Part shown: positions 36,897-45,854 of the stretch, piece after piece
How positions within the stretch are numbered: the stretch's first letter is position 1
Layout of the letters: every line of letters starts with the position of its first letter
From: CAWATG01 sp963785035
GTDB lineage: Bacteria; Actinomycetota; Acidimicrobiia; IMCC26256; CAWATG01
Assembly (NCBI GenBank): GCA_963785035.1
Contig: CAWATG010000005.1
Coordinates: forward strand, 310,001-374,000
DNA: 64,000 bases
Direction of reading: 5' to 3'
Translations under genes and position numbers: made by a program
The notes under the pieces: generated by a model
What the model saw: the letters and a program-made list of their open reading frames with translations, nothing else
The model's database searches: none
Told to the model about the DNA's origin: nothing

Positions 36897-37751
36897 TTAG
36901 ACCTCGTCCGGGATGACGAGCGTACGTTCGCGGACTGCGTCGTAGTGCGCCGCACGCAGGTCGACCACCGGATTCGGATCGACGAGGAGCACGCGGCGCA
37001 GTCGACGAACCTCTCGGAACATGGCGAGCCCATCTCGCACGGGGCGCACACGACTCGAGTCGCAGTGCTGCCAGGCCACCGGTACGTCAACCACGTTGTA
37101 TCCGGCACGCTCGGCGCGACACAACACCTCCACGTCGAATGCGAAGCCCCTCGTCTCCAGCCTCCAGAAGACACGCCGGGCCGAATCGCGGGTAAAGGCC
37201 TTGAGGCCACACTGCGTGTCCTTGCGTTGCGTGAGACCTGCGGATCGCACGAGGAAATTGAAGATCCGTCCGGAGAGTTGCCGCAACCGGGGTTGCGGCG
37301 TGACGATGACACTGTCCTCGAGACCGCGTGAGCCCACGGCGACATCGGCGCCGCGCTCCACAGCTTCGAAGCACCGATCGATCTCATCGGGCGCTGTCGA
37401 GAGGTCAGCGTCGGTGAAGGCCACCACCCGCCCCCGTGAGGCGAGAATTCCTGCCCGCACAGCGCCTCCCTTACCGACGTTGCGATGCAGGCCCAACACG
37501 AAACCCGGTAGTCGGTGGGTCACCATGGCGGCTCGCGCGATCGCGGCGGTGTCGTCATCGCTGCCGTCATCGACGAAGATCAGCTCGGTCAAGGGGTCGT
37601 TCAGCTTCGAGTGGGCCAACGCGGCGATGGTCGCTTCGATACGAGCCTGCTCGCGGTACATCGGAATGACGAGCGTCCGTGCGGGGCCGTCGACCCATAC
37701 CTCAACGAGCGACGCATAAGCCATCTCGGTGAGCGGTTCCGCCGTAGTCAC
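36897..37751 (-). CDS. GT2 glycosyltransferase, dolichyl/polyprenyl-phosphate glucosyltransferase-like
   Basis: The protein has 284 residues from the GTG at 37751, chosen because GGAGGC lies just upstream. An ATG at 37724 is the alternative, and a longer open frame reaches 38204. The GT2 fold is clear: TLVIPMYREQARIEATI, LIFVDDGSDDDTAAI, GKGGAVRAGILASRG and the metal-binding VAFTDADLSTAP. The QCGLKAF motif is typical of polyprenyl-phosphate-glucose/mannose synthases (Alg5/DPM1-like). It probably supplies the lipid-linked sugar used by the GT39-like enzyme encoded nearby. Confidence 0.88.
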   Translation of the reverse strand: MTTAEPLTEMAYASLVEVWVDGPARTLVIPMYREQARIEATIAALAHSKLNDPLTELIFVDDGSDDDTAAIARAAMVTHRLPGFVLGLHRNVGKGGAVRAGILASRGRVVAFTDADLSTAPDEIDRCFEAVERGADVAVGSRGLEDSVIVTPQPRLRQLSGRIFNFLVRSAGLTQRKDTQCGLKAFTRDSARRVFWRLETRGFAFDVEVLCRAERAGYNVVDVPVAWQHCDSSRVRPVRDGLAMFREVRRLRRVLLVDPNPVVDLRAAHYDAVRERTLVIPDEV

Positions 37752-37912
37752 TGCGCCTCCAATGCCGGTGTGACGTTGTGTAACAACACCGACAATCTCT
37801 GACGCAGGGGCGCTGGTCAACGGCTTGAACCGGGTTGGCGGCCGCTGTTCGAACGGTTGTAGCCACCTCGTTACCTGCCGTATCGAATTGGGGCCCTTTT
37901 GGCGCTCCCTTG

Positions 37913-39016
37913 TTACGGACGCCCCGATTGGCCGGCAAGGATTGGAAGCACAGGATCCCCTGGGCCGACTTCGAAATTGTCCGTCGCCGAACCCCCCTGG
38001 GCGCCTGAATTCCAGTTCCAGACCATCGTGCCCGCCACGCCTGCTGCTCGGGTCGCTTGGAGCTTGGCTCCCACGACCACAGCGCGGTGCGCGAGCGTGG
38101 CGGCCCCGCCGAGGTCTTGGAGCGGACGGATCCCCAACTCGCCGACGATGAGAGGCTTCCCGAGCAGTGCACATTGGAACAAGCGCATTCCCAGCCCGTT
38201 CCATTGATCACCGGCGATGGCCGACCGCGGTTGGCCGTAGTCGTGGTACTCGCAGAGATCAACCACATCGAGCGAATGAAGATCCGAGTATTCGGTGTAC
38301 ACCGCTCCACATTGGCCGCCACCGATCACACCGACGCTCACAAGATGCTGCGAATCAATGCTCTTGATGAGCCCACCGACGTCGCTCACAAAGGACCGCA
38401 GGATGCCCGAAGCGTTCTCAGCACATTGCCCGTACCGTTCGACCATGACCTCGGGCTCATTCACGAGTTGCCAAGCGAGAATCGTCGGGTCATTGCGGTA
38501 GCGGGTCACAATTTCTGCCACCCACTCTCGATAGGTTGCCGGCAACCCACTTGGCTTCTCCGTGCGGTACCGGTCGGTGTACCACGACGCATCCTTGTAT
38601 TCGCCAGGCTCGCACGCACCCCACTGGTCGGCCAGGGTGACAACCACGTGCACGTTTCGCGCCCGAGCAGCATCCAGGGTCGCATCGAATTTCGACCAAT
38701 CACGCTGCCCGTTCGTGGTTGCCAGACTCTGAAAGAACCACGCTCGCATTGCGCCCGCGTGCGAAGCATCCAACGCTTCACCAAGCTCGGGTGCCCCCAT
38801 CGTGTACCAACAATTGTCGCGACTGTTGGCGTTGTAGATGTTGAGTCCGGTGAATTGCCAAGGTCGACCGTTCAGCACGAGCTGCGATCCTGCTCGACTC
38901 ACCCAACCCTGAGCCGACGATCCGGAGGTGATCACGGGGCGCACGCAGCCGCTGGACAGCACCACGACCGCGACCACGACCGCGAGTCCAAGTCCTGAAC
39001 GGGTCAACCGAGCCAT
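37913..39016 (-). CDS. GH5-family secreted glycoside hydrolase, copy 1 (mannanase-like)
   Basis: The protein has 367 residues from the ATG at 39016; the frame is open to 39094. The N-terminal hydrophobic stretch ends in a lipobox-like VVVLSSGC, so it is probably a lipoprotein. The catalytic acid/base Glu is in WQLVNEPEV and the nucleophile Glu in LIVGELGI, as in family 5 beta-mannanases and glucanases. It is a paralogue of the product at 40532, with shared stretches such as VHVVVTLADQWGAC and DPVLPILAG. It may trim an extracellular or envelope polysaccharide. The DUF222-HNH gene sits between the two copies. Confidence 0.88.
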   Translation of the reverse strand: MARLTRSGLGLAVVVAVVVLSSGCVRPVITSGSSAQGWVSRAGSQLVLNGRPWQFTGLNIYNANSRDNCWYTMGAPELGEALDASHAGAMRAWFFQSLATTNGQRDWSKFDATLDAARARNVHVVVTLADQWGACEPGEYKDASWYTDRYRTEKPSGLPATYREWVAEIVTRYRNDPTILAWQLVNEPEVMVERYGQCAENASGILRSFVSDVGGLIKSIDSQHLVSVGVIGGGQCGAVYTEYSDLHSLDVVDLCEYHDYGQPRSAIAGDQWNGLGMRLFQCALLGKPLIVGELGIRPLQDLGGAATLAHRAVVVGAKLQATRAAGVAGTMVWNWNSGAQGGSATDNFEVGPGDPVLPILAGQSGRP

Positions 39017-39220
39017 ATAGCGGATATCGGAAAGCTGCCTCAGCGCTTGAATGAACATTGTCCGGCACTTCGCGTGCCGTATGACCATCGTCATGCGCAG
39101 GTGAGGCCGTTACGGGCCAACAGGTAGCTCACACCACCTGCTCCGCCTCAGTGAACAGCGGCTCGTCCAAACCGGTGCGGGTGGCGGATAACCGTCATAC
39201 CGCCCTGGGAGAATGGGGGC

Positions 39221-40411
39221 ATGGATATAGGGGCCGTTCGGTCATTGGGCGAGGAGTTGCACGCTTTTGTGGGCGGTTTTGACGCCCGTGTGTGCGATGG
39301 GCGTTTGGCGAAGGAGTATGTAGAAGCGTTCGCTCGGTTGGAGCGTCTCGCGGTCGCGGGCAAGACGTTGGCGTTGGCGCAGGTTGATCGGACGCGGGCC
39401 TGGGAACACGGTGATGGTTCGTCGCGTTCGACTGCTGACTGGCTAGCAGCCCAGACCGGTACGTCGCTTGGTGAAGCAATCCGAGAGACGAACACTGCAC
39501 GCAAGGTGGACGGGCTTTCGGCGACGAAAGCGTTGTTGCGCGACGGGCGCTTGTCTGGCGAACAAGCGTGTGAGATAGCCGATGCCGCTAGCGATGTGCC
39601 CCACGCCGAAGAACGACTGTTGCGACTTTCGCAGTCCGCCACGTTCGAGGCGTTACGCCGCCAGGCCCGTGAAGACAAAGCCGCGGCAGACCAGGACCGT
39701 GAGCGGTCGGAGCGCCAACATTCGTTGCGGCGGGCGCGTCGCTGGACTGACCGTGACGGGATGCGCTGCTACGGCATAGCGTTGACTCCCGGGCAGGCCG
39801 CGAGATTCGAACCGACCTGGGACCAGTACTGCAAACAAGTCGGTAACGAGGCCCGAAAGATTGGCATCACAGAATCAGGCGAGGTGTACGCCGCGGACGC
39901 GCTGGTCCGGATGGCCGAAGCAACCCATGGCGACCGACCCGCTGGTGCCGGTTCGGGTGTGACGGCACATGCACTGTTACGCATCGACGCCACAGCGTTG
40001 CATCGTGGCCACACCACCGCCGGCGAGACCTGCGAAATCGCCGGCATCGGACCTATCGACGTCGCGTCCGCCAAGGCGCTCCTCGGTGACGCGGTCGTCG
40101 ACATTGTCATCGCCGACGGTGTCGACGTCCGGACCGTCGCGCACGCCGGAAGGACAGCGAACCGACACCAAAAAGCTGCGCTGCTCACCAACTGGGAATG
40201 CGAAATCCAACACTGCAACGAAACACGCAACCTCGAGATCGACCACATCGTCCCGTATGCCGAGAGCGGCATCACCGACATCGAACACCTCGGACCGAAA
40301 TGCCGATGGCACCACCACCTCAAAACCCACAAAGGCTGGCGTGACAGCCCACGAGGACCAGAAGGCAAACGAACACTCATCAACCCAAACGGACCCGACC
40401 CACCCGGATAA
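39221..40411 (+). CDS. DUF222-HNH endonuclease (13E12-repeat family)
   Basis: The protein has 396 residues. The N-terminal two thirds are a helical DUF222 domain (YVEAFARLERLAVAGKTLAL, LRDGRLSGEQACEIADAA). The C-terminal HNH nuclease has paired Cys in CEIQHC, the catalytic His in LEIDHIVPY, and CRWHHHLKTH. This family (REP13E12 in mycobacteria) is repeated in many actinobacterial genomes and behaves like a mobile or self-spreading gene. Here it is oriented opposite to the two GH5 paralogues that flank it. Its biological target is not known. Confidence 0.92.
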   Translation: MDIGAVRSLGEELHAFVGGFDARVCDGRLAKEYVEAFARLERLAVAGKTLALAQVDRTRAWEHGDGSSRSTADWLAAQTGTSLGEAIRETNTARKVDGLSATKALLRDGRLSGEQACEIADAASDVPHAEERLLRLSQSATFEALRRQAREDKAAADQDRERSERQHSLRRARRWTDRDGMRCYGIALTPGQAARFEPTWDQYCKQVGNEARKIGITESGEVYAADALVRMAEATHGDRPAGAGSGVTAHALLRIDATALHRGHTTAGETCEIAGIGPIDVASAKALLGDAVVDIVIADGVDVRTVAHAGRTANRHQKAALLTNWECEIQHCNETRNLEIDHIVPYAESGITDIEHLGPKCRWHHHLKTHKGWRDSPRGPEGKRTLINPNGPDPPG

Positions 40412-40531
40412 CCACCCGCAGCTCTGACGAGATCGAAACAGCGTTGAACCCGGCCGCCGGCACCGTTCAATCGGTAGTAACCGGCCCATTAGCCCGTCGT
40501 ACCGATGTGGGGCCGTTGAGTTCCTCGCCGA

Positions 40532-41680
40532 CTACGGACGCCCCGACATGCCCGCAAGGATTGGAAGGACCGGATCACCAGGGCTGATTTCGAAACCGTC
40601 TATCGATGACTCATCCTGGTTCTCGGATTTCCAACGCCACACGATCGTGCCCGCCACGCCTGCTGCCCGGGTCGCTTCGAGCTTGGCTCCCACTGCCTGC
40701 GCGCGGTCCTCGAGCGTTGCATCGACGCCGAGATCTTCGACATGGATCCCCAACTCGCCGATGATCAGCGGCTTGCCAAGCGCCGCGCACTGATCCAGGC
40801 GCTCTTGCAACCCATTCCACTGATCACCCGGAATGGGAATCGTGGGCGAGCCGTAATCGTGGTACTCGCAGAGATCCACAACGTCGAGCGCATGCAGGGC
40901 TGCGTAGTCAGTACCGCTCGCTCCGCACTGGCCTGTGCCGATGACGCCGACGCTCACGAGATGCTGAGAATCGATGCTCTTGATGAGCCCACCGACGTCG
41001 CTCGCAAAATCGCGAAGGATGCCGGCAGCGTTCGGCGCGCACTGGTTCTGCGATACATCCTTGACTTCGGGTTCATTGACGAGTTGCCACGAAAGAATCG
41101 CCGGATCGTCGCGGTAGCGAGTCACGATTTCCGCCACCCACTCCCGATACGTTGCCGGCAACCCTTCAGGCGTCTCCGTGCGATAGCCATCGGTGTACCA
41201 CGAGGCGTCCTTGATTTCGCCGAGATCACACGCCCCCCACTGGTCGGCCAGGGTCACGACCACGTGCACGTTGCGTGCCCGAGCAGCCGCAAACGTTGCA
41301 TCGAAACTCGACCAGTCACGCTTACCGTCGGTGGTCGCGAGGCTCTGAAAAAAGAAAGCGCGCATCGCACCCGCGTTCGCCGCGTCAAGTGCGACACCAA
41401 GCTGGGGCTCATCCATCGTGTACCAACAATTGTTGCGGCTGGTTGCGTTGGGGATGTTGAGTCCGGTGAACTGCCAGGGCTGACCGTTCAGCATGAGCTG
41501 CGTTCCGTCGTGGCTGACCCAACCCTCAGCCGACGATCCAGAAGTGCTCGCAAGCTGAGCGCCGGGAACCTCAGCCGACAATCCAGGATTGCTTGCGGGG
41601 CGCGCGCCCCCGCCGGTGAGTGCGGCACCCGCAACGATCACCGCTGCGAGTGCAATACCCGGAAAGGTCGACCGAGTCAT
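40532..41680 (-). CDS. GH5-family secreted glycoside hydrolase, copy 2 (mannanase-like)
   Basis: The protein has 382 residues from the ATG at 41680; the frame is open to 41806. A signal-like segment (GIALAAVIVAGAALTGGG) lacks the lipobox Cys of copy 1, so this copy may be released. The acid/base Glu is in WQLVNEPEV and the nucleophile in LIIGELGIH. The two copies align over their whole length, with most differences near the N terminus. The upstream 40 codons contain repeated MFMRAL/MFMHLL-like units similar to those upstream of copy 1, so the duplication includes flanking DNA. Confidence 0.88.
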   Translation of the reverse strand: MTRSTFPGIALAAVIVAGAALTGGGARPASNPGLSAEVPGAQLASTSGSSAEGWVSHDGTQLMLNGQPWQFTGLNIPNATSRNNCWYTMDEPQLGVALDAANAGAMRAFFFQSLATTDGKRDWSSFDATFAAARARNVHVVVTLADQWGACDLGEIKDASWYTDGYRTETPEGLPATYREWVAEIVTRYRDDPAILSWQLVNEPEVKDVSQNQCAPNAAGILRDFASDVGGLIKSIDSQHLVSVGVIGTGQCGASGTDYAALHALDVVDLCEYHDYGSPTIPIPGDQWNGLQERLDQCAALGKPLIIGELGIHVEDLGVDATLEDRAQAVGAKLEATRAAGVAGTIVWRWKSENQDESSIDGFEISPGDPVLPILAGMSGRP

Positions 41681-41892
41681 CCACCCAATGCGGCGACGAC
41701 GCGTCAGCAAGTGCATGAACATAGGCCGCATTTTACGCTGGATATCGGGGTAATCCCTGAGTGCACGCATGAACATTGGTCGTACTTTTGGGTGCGCGAA
41801 ACCCACTGCCGCGCGAGCTCGCGCCTCGAAGTTTCGACCATCAAATCAGGCCACCGCGCCAACGTGGCGAGGCTCGACTCGCTCGGATATTG

Positions 41893-43368
41893 CTACAGCC
41901 CAGGGGGCGGATTCGCAGCGAGTTCCTCTGGCGAAAGGGTGGTGGTGTTGAACCAGCGCCAGTTGTTTTTCACCAGCTTGAACCGACCGATGCTGGCCCC
42001 GATGTTGTTCGGCCATGGCGCCGTGAGGTTCTGCCAGAAGTCGATGCCGGCACCCATCAGCAGGTGCTTCGACCAAAAACCGCGGTCGTCTGGACCATCC
42101 GGGTCGTCGAGAATCAGACGGGCCTGGAACGCCCCGTACATCCCCGCGACATCATCCGGATCGATCGAGCCACGAGGGTTCCAGAAGTGCCAGGCCGCCC
42201 TGCCAGCCGAAAAGTCGAGCTTGCCACTCACACCCTCCGGCTCGGACCGCGCGTCCACAGGTTTTGACACGTCCCCGGAAAAGTCCTCCCGGTATGCAGC
42301 TCCGGCTTGGGGTCCCGACGTGACAGGCACCCACTTACCCGTCCGTTTCGAGAGCAGCCACGTTGTCATCTCCCGCACATGAACCCGGGTGTTGCTCAAA
42401 CCAGGGTCGAGCCCTGCAGCTGCTGGAGCGCCGTCGACGAACAACACACCCCAAGTCACCGCGGCTGACATCCCGCGGTTGTCGTGACCGCCCTGGATGA
42501 CCGGCCCACTGTCCCAGTCGTAGCCATTTGGCAGCGGGAGTTCGCCCTCATGTCCGACGGAGGATTGATCGGCAGCGACCATCGCGACGCGCTCCGCTGC
42601 AGTCAGGACGCGACTGGTCACTTGATCGAGCCCGGCTGGGACCAGAACCGGCGGACCGGTCGTAGTCGTCGGGGGAACTGTCGTCGTGGTCGGGCCGGTC
42701 GTGGTTGTCGGAACGGTCGTCGTCGTTGGCCGCGTTGAGGTCGTCGGAACCCTCGTCGTGGTCGGGCCGGTCGTGGTTGTCGGAACGGTCGTCGTGGTTG
42801 GCCGCGTTGAGGTCGTCGGAACCCTCGTCGTGGTCGGGCCAGTTGTGGTCGGGCCGGTCGTTGTGGTCGGGCCAGTCGTGGTCGTCGGATCGGTTGTCGT
42901 GGTCGAGTCGGTCTCGCGCGCCCCGTCCACAACGGTGGTCGTGGTCGACCGCCACGAACGACGGCGCCGGATTGCCTTGCGGCGCTTTTTGAGCGCTTCC
43001 CTGGACCTTCGCGCCACCGTAGCTTTCGAAGACTCGGGCGTCGGAGCGCCCTGCGGAGCAGCTCCCGCCGACGGCACGGCTGCGCCGCCCGACGTTTCAT
43101 TCGTCACCGAACCCGGAGGCGGGGCGCTTGCATCCGGCGCCGAAGGCGTTGCTCCAACAGGCGGCTGCGCGGGAGGACCCGAAAAAAGCGCCGCCGCCGG
43201 CGACGCGAGCACCACCTCGCGTGGCGAAGCATCCTGCGATGCAATCCCGGTGGGAGCCGTGGCGAACAACCGAACACCGCAGGCGCCCAACACCATCGAC
43301 AACAGCACAATCTGGCGAAGGCGCGAGTTGACGACCGTTGATGTGTGTCTGGGTTTGGTACTACGCAT
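41893..43368 (-). CDS. secreted protein of unrecognised family with Thr-rich repeats, copy 1
   Basis: The protein has 491 residues; the ATG at 43368 follows GAGGAGCACA. A signal peptide (IVLLSMVLGACGVRLF) is followed by a Pro/Ala-rich region, a basic patch (REALKKRRKAIRRRRSW) and about 110 residues of TTTTGP/TTTRVP repeats. The C-terminal domain of about 220 residues is compact and Trp-rich (GVLFVDGAPAAAG, WLLSKRTGKW, REDFSGDV, AWHFWNPRG, MYGAFQARLIL, WPNNIGASIGRFKL). The same domain occurs in the product at 50204. I do not recognise the family. The Asp/Trp pattern suggests a carbohydrate-active or binding domain, but this is a guess. Confidence 0.8.
   Translation of the reverse strand: MRSTKPRHTSTVVNSRLRQIVLLSMVLGACGVRLFATAPTGIASQDASPREVVLASPAAALFSGPPAQPPVGATPSAPDASAPPPGSVTNETSGGAAVPSAGAAPQGAPTPESSKATVARRSREALKKRRKAIRRRRSWRSTTTTVVDGARETDSTTTTDPTTTTGPTTTTGPTTTGPTTTRVPTTSTRPTTTTVPTTTTGPTTTRVPTTSTRPTTTTVPTTTTGPTTTTVPPTTTTGPPVLVPAGLDQVTSRVLTAAERVAMVAADQSSVGHEGELPLPNGYDWDSGPVIQGGHDNRGMSAAVTWGVLFVDGAPAAAGLDPGLSNTRVHVREMTTWLLSKRTGKWVPVTSGPQAGAAYREDFSGDVSKPVDARSEPEGVSGKLDFSAGRAAWHFWNPRGSIDPDDVAGMYGAFQARLILDDPDGPDDRGFWSKHLLMGAGIDFWQNLTAPWPNNIGASIGRFKLVKNNWRWFNTTTLSPEELAANPPPGL
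42698..42841. repeat. 72-bp tandem repeat coding for Thr-rich stalk
   Basis: Two almost perfect copies of a 72-base unit (starting GTCGTGGTTGTCGGAACG at 42698 and 42770), with degenerate copies on both sides up to about 42960. Each unit encodes 24 residues made of TTTRVPTTSTRPTT and similar. Such repeats can change copy number and alter stalk length. Confidence 0.75.
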
Positions 43369-43558
43369 TGTGCTCCTCGGACGTAAACCTATTGGTTCGC
43401 ACCATATGGAGCTACTTGATCGTACATCCGAACATTCGACAACATCTAGGTGACAAACGAACGACGATTCGGAACATTTGCACTAGCTCACGGGCAACGA
43501 CAGCCGGCGCGAGCGCGCCAAACCTACCGATAGATCTGATTAGCGACAAAACACGCAG

Positions 43559-44563
43559 CTAGCGCGCGCGGCGGTACCGAGCGACGGCGGCCGCCGTCGC
43601 TGCGATCAGTGTCGCCACCGCGGCACCCGCGGCGAGGCGCGAACGCCGTGTGATCGGCGTCGCCACGAGGAGCTCCTCGTTCGTTGCGGTCGGTGACCAG
43701 CCTTTCGCCTTGAGCCGGTCGTTCGCGACAACCCAGGGGAACTCGCAGTACGGCAACGACGCCAGGGCTCGCCTGCATCCGGCGAACGCATCACCAGCAC
43801 GGAGCACCCGAGCGACGAACGAAACCGGGACGCGCACCACGAGTTTGCGACCAACCAGTTCGTGCGCCTCGCTCGTCGATATCCATCCGTCGGCCGCCAC
43901 GTTGTAGACGCCGGGTAAATCCTCGAAAATCGCGAGCTCAATCGCAGCGACGAGATCGTCGACATGAACAAACTGCAGACGCGGAGCGACGCCGCGGAGA
44001 CGAACCAGTGACTGTCCGCCCGTAATGGCAGCGAGGGCACTGTGAGTGCCGGACCCGAGCAGCTGGGCGGCGCGAAGACTCGTAACGCTGACACCGGAGC
44101 GGTCCTCACACCACTCACCGAGCAGACGTGCGGTCTCCGCTGATGCGATCGCGCCGCGATGGCCGCTGTTCGGACGCAATGGTGCGTCCTCCGTGAGAGG
44201 GACAGGGTTGGCAGGCCATGCGCCATAGACCATTGCACTCGCGACATGGACCACCTTGGCAACCCCAACCGACTCCGCCGCATCGAGAAGTCCCCGAACA
44301 CCAGCCGGATAGGTCGCAGAAATGTCACTGCCTCCCATGCCTTCGCCGAGGTCAGGATCGATGTGCACGACAACGTCGACGCCCTCGAGGATCAACTTCA
44401 ACTCTGCGTGGGCAAGATCGGCCCGATGGAACTCCAGGTTCGGGATCCATTGGATCGGCTCATGCGTGTCGATCCCGACGATCCGACCAACGCGCGGCCC
44501 AACCCTCGCGAGTAACCGCTGACCGACCACGCCCGAGACTCCGGTAACCGCAACGTTGACCAC
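43559..44563 (-). CDS. NAD(P)-dependent sugar epimerase/dehydratase family protein with C-terminal membrane segment
   Basis: The protein has 334 residues from the GTG at 44563 (VVNVAVTGVSGVVG). It is an extended SDR with the nucleotide-binding loop GVSGVVGQRLL, a VVHVASAMVYGAWP region and QFVHVDDLVAAIELA. The usual YxxxK catalytic pair is not obvious. Where it would be expected the sequence reads HRGAIASAETARLLGEW, so it may be a reductase-like or non-catalytic member. The C terminus ends in a hydrophobic Ala-rich segment plus RYRRAR, a probable membrane anchor. It is divergent from the zincin gene, with 17 bases between the starts. Confidence 0.82.
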   Translation of the reverse strand: MVNVAVTGVSGVVGQRLLARVGPRVGRIVGIDTHEPIQWIPNLEFHRADLAHAELKLILEGVDVVVHIDPDLGEGMGGSDISATYPAGVRGLLDAAESVGVAKVVHVASAMVYGAWPANPVPLTEDAPLRPNSGHRGAIASAETARLLGEWCEDRSGVSVTSLRAAQLLGSGTHSALAAITGGQSLVRLRGVAPRLQFVHVDDLVAAIELAIFEDLPGVYNVAADGWISTSEAHELVGRKLVVRVPVSFVARVLRAGDAFAGCRRALASLPYCEFPWVVANDRLKAKGWSPTATNEELLVATPITRRSRLAAGAAVATLIAATAAAVARYRRAR

Positions 44564-44580
44564 CCCGATAGATTGGCCTG

Positions 44581-45828
44581 GTGAGCGATAATCCTCAACC
44601 TGGGGACGAAAACAGCCCATCAGAGGAACCCGGATTGGGGCTCCCGTTCGACTTCGCGGGTCTCGACATGTCCCAGCTCGTCGGGATGCTCCAGTCGTCC
44701 GGCCCATTGAACTGGGAGGTCGCACGGCAGGTCGCGTCGCAACTCGCGCTCACCGGGAGCACCACCACGGCAGTGGATCAACGAGACAATGATCAGCTGG
44801 CGGAGCTGGTCAGCGCAGCGCAAACGCTCGTCGTCGCCGAGACCGGGCTCGTGGCCTGCTTTCGGGCGCCCATCCACACCATGACGCGACTCGATTGGGT
44901 CGAACTCCAAATCACTGCACTGGCGCCCGTCTTGGAAACCATGGCGACCGCTCTCGGCAACACCCTCGGCGACCTCGACATCGAGATGACGGCTGAGCTC
45001 GGCGATGGGCCCGCCATCCCGGGGCTCCCCAACTTCGAGATGTTCTCGGGAATGTTGTCGATGGTGGCACCGGTCCTTCTTGGCGTGCAGGCCGGCTCCC
45101 TGATCGGGTCGCTCGCACAGCACACGTTGGGAAGGTACGACCTCCCGCTACCAGCGGCTGACGAACCAAGCCTCTGTTTCGTGGTCGGCAACATCGACGA
45201 GTTCGAAGCGTCGTGGGAGCTCGACAGAGCTGACCTCCGCTTCTATGTCGCGCTCCATGAGGTCGTTCACGTTGCACAGCGTTCGGTACCGTGGGTCACT
45301 CGGCGACTCAACGAACTGACCACGCAGTACGTCGCCGGCTACAGCCTCACCACCGACGATCTCGAAACCAAACTGGCCTCGAGGCTCGAGACGATCAATC
45401 CGGAGGACCCGGATTCGATGCGAGCGTTCGCACAGCATCCTGAAGAGATCCTCGCCGCGCTGCAGACGCCATATCAGGTGGAGATAATGGCGCAGCTCCA
45501 GCTTTTCAACGCCACGCTTGAAGGTGTCGCCAATGCGATACTCGAACGCGTCGGCCAACGGTTGATACCGACGTTCTCCCGAATCCATGAAGCGATGAAG
45601 CGCCACAGGGTCGTTCGCGGCGGTGCTGAGCGGTTCGCGGAAACGCTCCTCGGATTGAGGATGGACGGTGTTCACTACGAACGCGGCGACGCCTTCGCCG
45701 CAGGTGTCGTCGAGCGAACCGGTAGCGAAGGTTTACAGCAGCTTTGGGCCAGCGAGGATCGACTCCCCACGCCGGCGGAATTCGATGCGCCAGGACTGTG
45801 GTTGGCGCGCATCGAACTCATCGGCTGA
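44581..45828 (+). CDS. DUF2342-type zincin-like metalloprotease family protein
   Basis: The protein has 415 residues from the GTG at 44581. The zinc-binding motif HEVVHVAQ lies in FYVALHEVVHVAQRSVPW, a zincin signature. The GLPFDFAGLDMSQL start and the C-terminal YERGDAFAAGVVERTG region are typical of this actinobacterial family, also annotated as a zinc-dependent metalloprotease or F420-biosynthesis-associated protein. No signal peptide is present, so it is cytoplasmic. Proteolytic activity has not been shown for most members. Confidence 0.88.
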   Translation: MSDNPQPGDENSPSEEPGLGLPFDFAGLDMSQLVGMLQSSGPLNWEVARQVASQLALTGSTTTAVDQRDNDQLAELVSAAQTLVVAETGLVACFRAPIHTMTRLDWVELQITALAPVLETMATALGNTLGDLDIEMTAELGDGPAIPGLPNFEMFSGMLSMVAPVLLGVQAGSLIGSLAQHTLGRYDLPLPAADEPSLCFVVGNIDEFEASWELDRADLRFYVALHEVVHVAQRSVPWVTRRLNELTTQYVAGYSLTTDDLETKLASRLETINPEDPDSMRAFAQHPEEILAALQTPYQVEIMAQLQLFNATLEGVANAILERVGQRLIPTFSRIHEAMKRHRVVRGGAERFAETLLGLRMDGVHYERGDAFAAGVVERTGSEGLQQLWASEDRLPTPAEFDAPGLWLARIELIG

Positions 45829-45854
45829 GGCCTGCGACCACGCACGTCTCGGCG

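Noticed and set aside
36897..38204. GT2 start at 38204
   Set aside because: The first 150 residues of that frame are antisense to the GH5 gene and low in quality; the GTG at 37751 has a good ribosome-binding site just upstream.
40742..42382. Plus-strand open frame of more than 500 codons opposite the GH5 and secreted-protein genes
   Set aside because: Composition is Arg/His-rich without any motif, and both minus-strand genes have recognisable catalytic or paralogous features.
42660..42960. Possible CRISPR array or non-coding repeat
   Set aside because: The units are 72 bases without unique spacers and are in frame, encoding a Thr-rich stalk.
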